Positions 4,897-8,594 of a stretch of DNA of 8,594 nucleotides are shown piece by piece. Both the position numbers and the translations under genes were made by a program. This stretch comes from Gammaproteobacteria bacterium (GTDB lineage Bacteria > Pseudomonadota > Gammaproteobacteria > SZUA-229), in assembly GCA_029880105.1 (NCBI GenBank), contig JAOUPA010000079.1:1-8594 (forward strand), written 5' to 3'. Numbering within the stretch: the stretch's first letter is position 1; each line of letters begins with the position of its first letter. The notes below the pieces were generated by a model, which worked only from the letters and a program-made list of their open reading frames with translations, ran no database searches and was not told the DNA's origin.

Positions 4897-7800
4897 ATGG
4901 TGGCGTTAGATACATCCAGTATTAACCAGAAACTTGCCGAGTTGCAGGCCGAGTTTAAACAGCAGCTCCCTGAGGCGATCGTAGAAATAAGGTCACAGTG
5001 GGCCCGTCTGTGTCAGGGTGAACCATCTGATGACGATGTTATTGCACTGCATATAAAGGTGCATGGCCTGACCGGGGCCAGCGGCACCTTTGGTGCGCAG
5101 GCTGTGAGCAAGGTCTCGGCAGAGATTGAAGGCCTGATCAAGCAGCAGATGGTTGAGCAGCAGGTAATTGATTCGTCTGTGCAGCGAATAGTCGACGACC
5201 TGCTGGACAGGCTGGAACAGGTAGCAAGCTCATGGACGCCGACAACTGCACCTTATCTCCCCCCCATACCTGGCCCGCGCTCCTATGCCCAGGGTAATGA
5301 ACTGATCTGCCTGGTTGAAGATGATCTACTGGTTGCCAAAGATATTATTGCCCACCTCGAGAAGGCAGGTTATCAGGTACGGCATTTTGCCAGGCCTGAA
5401 GATTTTGAAGCAGTTATGGATGAAATCCAGCCCGATGCGGTCCTGATGGATATGATTTTTGACGGCAGTAGTCTCGATGGTGCTGAGTGTATATCGAACT
5501 TTAGAGAACGCAGCCCCCACTGCCCTGTCATCTTTATCTCAAATCAGGCTGGTGTTGGTGCACGCCTTGCTGCCACTCGTGCTGGTGCCTTACGCTATTT
5601 CACCAAGCCCCTGGACATTAAAAAGCTGGTGCAGACGATGGATAACCTTTTCAGTCGGCAGCCAGATGATCTCTATCGTATTTTATTGATCGATGACGAC
5701 GAGGTATTGCTTGATTATTATTCATCTGTGTTGCGCGAAGCCAATATGAATGTCGAGGCGCTCTCTGACCCGATTGAATGTATCCATGTTATGGAGCGAT
5801 TTATACCAGATTTAATTCTGCTGGATATCTATATGCCGAGCTGTTCTGGCATGGAACTGGCCCAGGTGATTCGCCAGGATGATGAATGGGCGCATACACC
5901 GATTGTCTTTTTATCGACTGAGCCGGATATAGATCGTCAGCTGCTCGCGTTGAATCTGGGTGGCGATGATTTTCTGAATAAATCCGTCGAGCCTCAACAC
6001 CTGCTCCAGGCCGTCTATGCCAGGGCAAAACGGTCTCGCTGGTCTTCAGAAATGAATATAAGTTTGCGCAGGGCACTACGTGATAGTGAGTATAAAAATA
6101 TTACACTCGATGAGCACGCCATTGTCAGTATTACCGATGTTGCCGGCCGGATTACTTATGCCAATGATAAATTCTGTGAAATCAGTGGTTATACGCGCAG
6201 GGAATTATTGGGGCAAAACCACCGTATGCTTAAGTCGGGTTGTCACTCAAAGAGCTTTTACCAGGATATGTGGAACTGTATCAGCAGTGGGAAGGTCTGG
6301 CACGGTACCATCTGCAATCGTACAAAGGGTGGTGATGAGTACTGGGTCGAATCGACCATCGTACCGTTTCTTGATGAAAATGGCAGGCCTTATCAGTTCG
6401 TGGCTGCACGTACTGATATTACCCAGGTACGTGTTAATGAGGACAGGCTTAACCGCAGTCAGGAATATGCCAATATTGGTACCTGGGACTGGAATATACA
6501 GACGGGTGCGCTGTACTGGTCTGAGCGAATCGCACCTCTTTTTGGTTACTCCAAGGGAGAGATTCAGCATACCTATGAGAATTTTCTTAAATCGGTACAC
6601 CCGGATGATCGGCAATATGTGGTTGATGCGGTCAATAACTGCGTCTATCACGGTGCACATTATGATATTGAGCATCGCGTTCTGCAGGTAGATGGCACGG
6701 TACGCTGGGTGCATGAACGCGGAGATGTGGTTCGCGATGAAGATAATGGCAAACCGCTGCATATGCTGGGTGTGGTACAGGATATTACCCAGCGTAAACA
6801 GGCGCAGCTGGCATTGCAGGAGAGTGAGGCCTTATTAAGAACAGCCCAGCAGATAGGACAGATTGGAAACTGGTCTCGAGATATGAAGACCGGCAAAGTT
6901 ACCTGGTCTGATGAGGCATTCCGTATTTTTGGTTTTGAGCCGGGTGCCTTTGAGGTGAGTTTTGAGCGGTTTATCTCAACCGTGCATTCAGACGATATAA
7001 AGCCCCTTAAACAATCTATTCAAAATGCCATTGAGTCAGGTTCGAAACACAGTATCGATCACAGGATTATATTGCCGGATGGCGAGATACGCTGGGTGCA
7101 CGAAGAGGGTGAGGCAGTAAGAAATGACCAGGGTGAAGTTGTTTTGCTGCACGGCACTGTTCAGGATATATCAGATCGTATCTGGAGTGAGCACCTGCAA
7201 GCGGGTCATAATGAAATTCTTGAGCTGATTGCCAACAATAGCCCACTGGAAAAAATATTAACGGCGATAGTATTACATGCTGAGCAAATGTTACCCGGCG
7301 TCATGGGTTCAATCATGTTGCTGGATGATTCGGGAAGTCATCTACATTGCGCAACTGCGCCACACCTGCCTCGTCTGTTTATTGAAGCACTGGACGGTAT
7401 TGAAATCGGCTTAAATGTGGGCACCTGCTGTGCGTCAGCGGTGCAGGCCTTGCCGCTTATTGTCAGCGACATACAGACGCACCCTAACTGGCAGGAGTTT
7501 CAGACTATTGTGATTGAGGCGAATCTGCATGCATGCTGGTCATTACCTATCCTGGCTGCGGACGGCAGGGTGCTCGGTACCTGTGATATGTATTATAACG
7601 AGGTGAAAACACCGGATGAGCGCGGCATGGGGCTGGTTACCGATCTGGCAAAATTCGCAGCCATTGCGATTGAGCAGAAACAGGCATTGAAAAAACTGGT
7701 TGATGCCAAGCAGGAGGCAGAAAATGCCAATAAGGCAAAATCGCACTTCCTGTCGAGTATGAGCCATGAGTTGCGTACACCGATGAATGCCATTATTGGT

Positions 7801-8594
7801 TTCTCTCAATTGCTAGAGATGGATTTTGCCGAGATGAGTGAAGTTCAGCAGGATAATGTGCAGGAGATTATGCGTGCAGGTAAACATCTGCTGGAATTGA
7901 TTAATGAGATTCTGGACCTGTCAAAAATTGAGGCTGGATATCTTGATCTTGATATAGAGCCGGTCGACATTAGTATGGTGATGGGTGAGTGTCTGAAGTT
8001 GATTGCGCCACTGTCAGAGAGGCATGGCATTAATATTTCACTGCTGTGTAATAATGAAGAACTGTCTTTTGAAGCAATTTGTCAGAGGCGCATGACAGTA
8101 CTTGCTGACCGTACCCGGTTAAAACAGGTGCTGTTTAATCTGTTGAGTAATGCCGTGAAATATAACAGGAAAAATGGCCGGATTACTGTTTCCTGCTCTG
8201 CAACAAGTGACGCTTATATTCGACTGAGTGTGACTGACACAGGAGCAGGCATGTCTGAAAATAACCAGTCACAATTGTTTAAGGCATTCAATCGCTTCGG
8301 TGCAGAAAAAACCGATATTGAAGGTACGGGTATAGGCCTGGTCATTACCAAGAAAATCATGGATAAAATGAAAGGACGTATTGGTATGGAAAGTCAGTTG
8401 AACGTAGGTTCTACTTTCTGGATTGAGTTGCCGGTGAGTCATGATGTGACCACTGATAGCGAAGACGTGGCTGATGAGCCTGAGAAAATGACTGTGGCTG
8501 AAGATATGCGAGGTGAACAGATGCAAGGTGAACAGATATATACGATGTTGTATGTTGAAGATAATCCGGCAAATCTTCGGCTGATTGAGCAATT
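4897..8594 (+). CDS. Hybrid histidine kinase, Hpt-REC-REC-PAS-PAS-PAS-GAF-HisKA-HATPase-REC, 3' end cut
   Basis: The frame runs 1232 codons without a stop to the right edge. ATG 4897 is the only start after the in-frame TAA at 4864-4866; its ribosome site is weak. Domains: Hpt (about 1-110) with phospho-acceptor His56 in V-H-G-L-T-G-A-S-G-T-F-G; REC1 (about 134-250) with E141/D142/D143, Asp185, Lys237; REC2 (about 259-380) with D266-D268, Asp310, Lys362; PAS1 (about 398-512); PAS2 (about 519-636) and PAS3 (about 641-763), both ending in D-I-T/S; GAF (about 773-926); HisKA with His957 in M-S-H-E-L-R-T-P-M-N-A; HATPase_c with N1081/N1085, D-T-G-A-G-M (1114-1119) and G-T-G-I-G-L (1143-1148); and a third REC opening Y-V-E-D-N-P (1219-1224). 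There is no signal peptide or membrane segment, so it should be a cytoplasmic sensor. Short coiled linkers join the GAF to HisKA. The signal is unknown. It is transcribed away from gspA and its downstream partner genes are outside the window. Confidence 0.93.
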   Translation, partial: MVALDTSSINQKLAELQAEFKQQLPEAIVEIRSQWARLCQGEPSDDDVIALHIKVHGLTGASGTFGAQAVSKVSAEIEGLIKQQMVEQQVIDSSVQRIVDDLLDRLEQVASSWTPTTAPYLPPIPGPRSYAQGNELICLVEDDLLVAKDIIAHLEKAGYQVRHFARPEDFEAVMDEIQPDAVLMDMIFDGSSLDGAECISNFRERSPHCPVIFISNQAGVGARLAATRAGALRYFTKPLDIKKLVQTMDNLFSRQPDDLYRILLIDDDEVLLDYYSSVLREANMNVEALSDPIECIHVMERFIPDLILLDIYMPSCSGMELAQVIRQDDEWAHTPIVFLSTEPDIDRQLLALNLGGDDFLNKSVEPQHLLQAVYARAKRSRWSSEMNISLRRALRDSEYKNITLDEHAIVSITDVAGRITYANDKFCEISGYTRRELLGQNHRMLKSGCHSKSFYQDMWNCISSGKVWHGTICNRTKGGDEYWVESTIVPFLDENGRPYQFVAARTDITQVRVNEDRLNRSQEYANIGTWDWNIQTGALYWSERIAPLFGYSKGEIQHTYENFLKSVHPDDRQYVVDAVNNCVYHGAHYDIEHRVLQVDGTVRWVHERGDVVRDEDNGKPLHMLGVVQDITQRKQAQLALQESEALLRTAQQIGQIGNWSRDMKTGKVTWSDEAFRIFGFEPGAFEVSFERFISTVHSDDIKPLKQSIQNAIESGSKHSIDHRIILPDGEIRWVHEEGEAVRNDQGEVVLLHGTVQDISDRIWSEHLQAGHNEILELIANNSPLEKILTAIVLHAEQMLPGVMGSIMLLDDSGSHLHCATAPHLPRLFIEALDGIEIGLNVGTCCASAVQALPLIVSDIQTHPNWQEFQTIVIEANLHACWSLPILAADGRVLGTCDMYYNEVKTPDERGMGLVTDLAKFAAIAIEQKQALKKLVDAKQEAENANKAKSHFLSSMSHELRTPMNAIIGFSQLLEMDFAEMSEVQQDNVQEIMRAGKHLLELINEILDLSKIEAGYLDLDIEPVDISMVMGECLKLIAPLSERHGINISLLCNNEELSFEAICQRRMTVLADRTRLKQVLFNLLSNAVKYNRKNGRITVSCSATSDAYIRLSVTDTGAGMSENNQSQLFKAFNRFGAEKTDIEGTGIGLVITKKIMDKMKGRIGMESQLNVGSTFWIELPVSHDVTTDSEDVADEPEKMTVAEDMRGEQMQGEQIYTMLYVEDNPANLRLIEQ
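8506..8535 (+). repeat. Tandem 15-bp duplication in the kinase linker
   Basis: Two adjacent in-frame copies (8506-8520 and 8521-8535) agree at 14 of 15 bases and code M-R-G-E-Q then M-Q-G-E-Q. They sit in the acidic linker between HATPase_c and the C-terminal receiver. The 15-bp unit keeps the reading frame, so copy-number change would only alter linker length. Confidence 0.8.

Noticed and set aside
6080..6691. A 203-codon open frame on the + strand inside the kinase gene
   Set aside because: It lies in another frame of the region coding PAS1 and PAS2, where the long frame shows clear continuous domain motifs; its own translation has no recognisable pattern.
6247..6762. A 171-codon open frame on the - strand inside the kinase gene
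   Set aside because: It is antisense to well-supported PAS coding sequence, with no ribosome site or family motif.
1..8594. Mobile element, CRISPR array or structural RNA gene
   Set aside because: No transposase, integrase, regularly spaced repeats, terminal inverted repeats or tRNA/rRNA-like sequence was seen; nearly all of the window is accounted for by ordinary genes.

Overview
The window looks like chromosomal DNA of a gammaproteobacterium. The evidence is a GspA/GspB (ExeA/ExeB-type) type II secretion pair, an RluA that aligns well from memory with the enterobacterial enzyme, and a long multidomain hybrid histidine kinase of a style common in free-living aquatic gammaproteobacteria. Species cannot be fixed from this stretch. 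There is no sign of mobile DNA, CRISPR, tRNA or rRNA.

Layout, left to right. At 2-970 (+) is the 3' part of a gene for a transglutaminase-like plus TPR protein, cut by the left edge. At 1076-1621 (+) is a small exported TPR-like protein, closed by a strong intrinsic terminator at 1644-1673. At 1700-2320 (+) is rluA. It meets gspB (2323-2970, -) tail to tail with only 2 nt between the stop codons. gspB lies directly behind gspA (2973-4682, -), so gspA-gspB form a two-gene operon read leftward. A 214-nt divergent intergenic region (4683-4896) separates gspA from a very large rightward gene (4897 to beyond the right edge). That gene encodes a soluble hybrid kinase with the order Hpt - REC - REC - PAS - PAS - PAS - GAF - HisKA - HATPase - REC(start).

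How the genes relate. GspA and GspB are inner-membrane partners expected to help the type II secretin multimerise through the peptidoglycan. The other secretion genes are not in this window. The hybrid kinase carries every residue class needed for a phosphorelay within one polypeptide: HisKA His957, receiver Asp185 and Asp310, a third receiver beginning at the right edge, and Hpt His56. Its Hpt-REC-REC front end resembles, from memory, the front end of certain GGDEF/EAL response regulators, so the protein may be a module swap. I see no direct link between the kinase and the secretion pair beyond the shared divergent intergenic region.

I did not find a clearly new biological system. The most worthwhile items are the kinase architecture, the transglutaminase/TPR gene pair, and the C39-like domain in GspA with a possible Cys/His pair.
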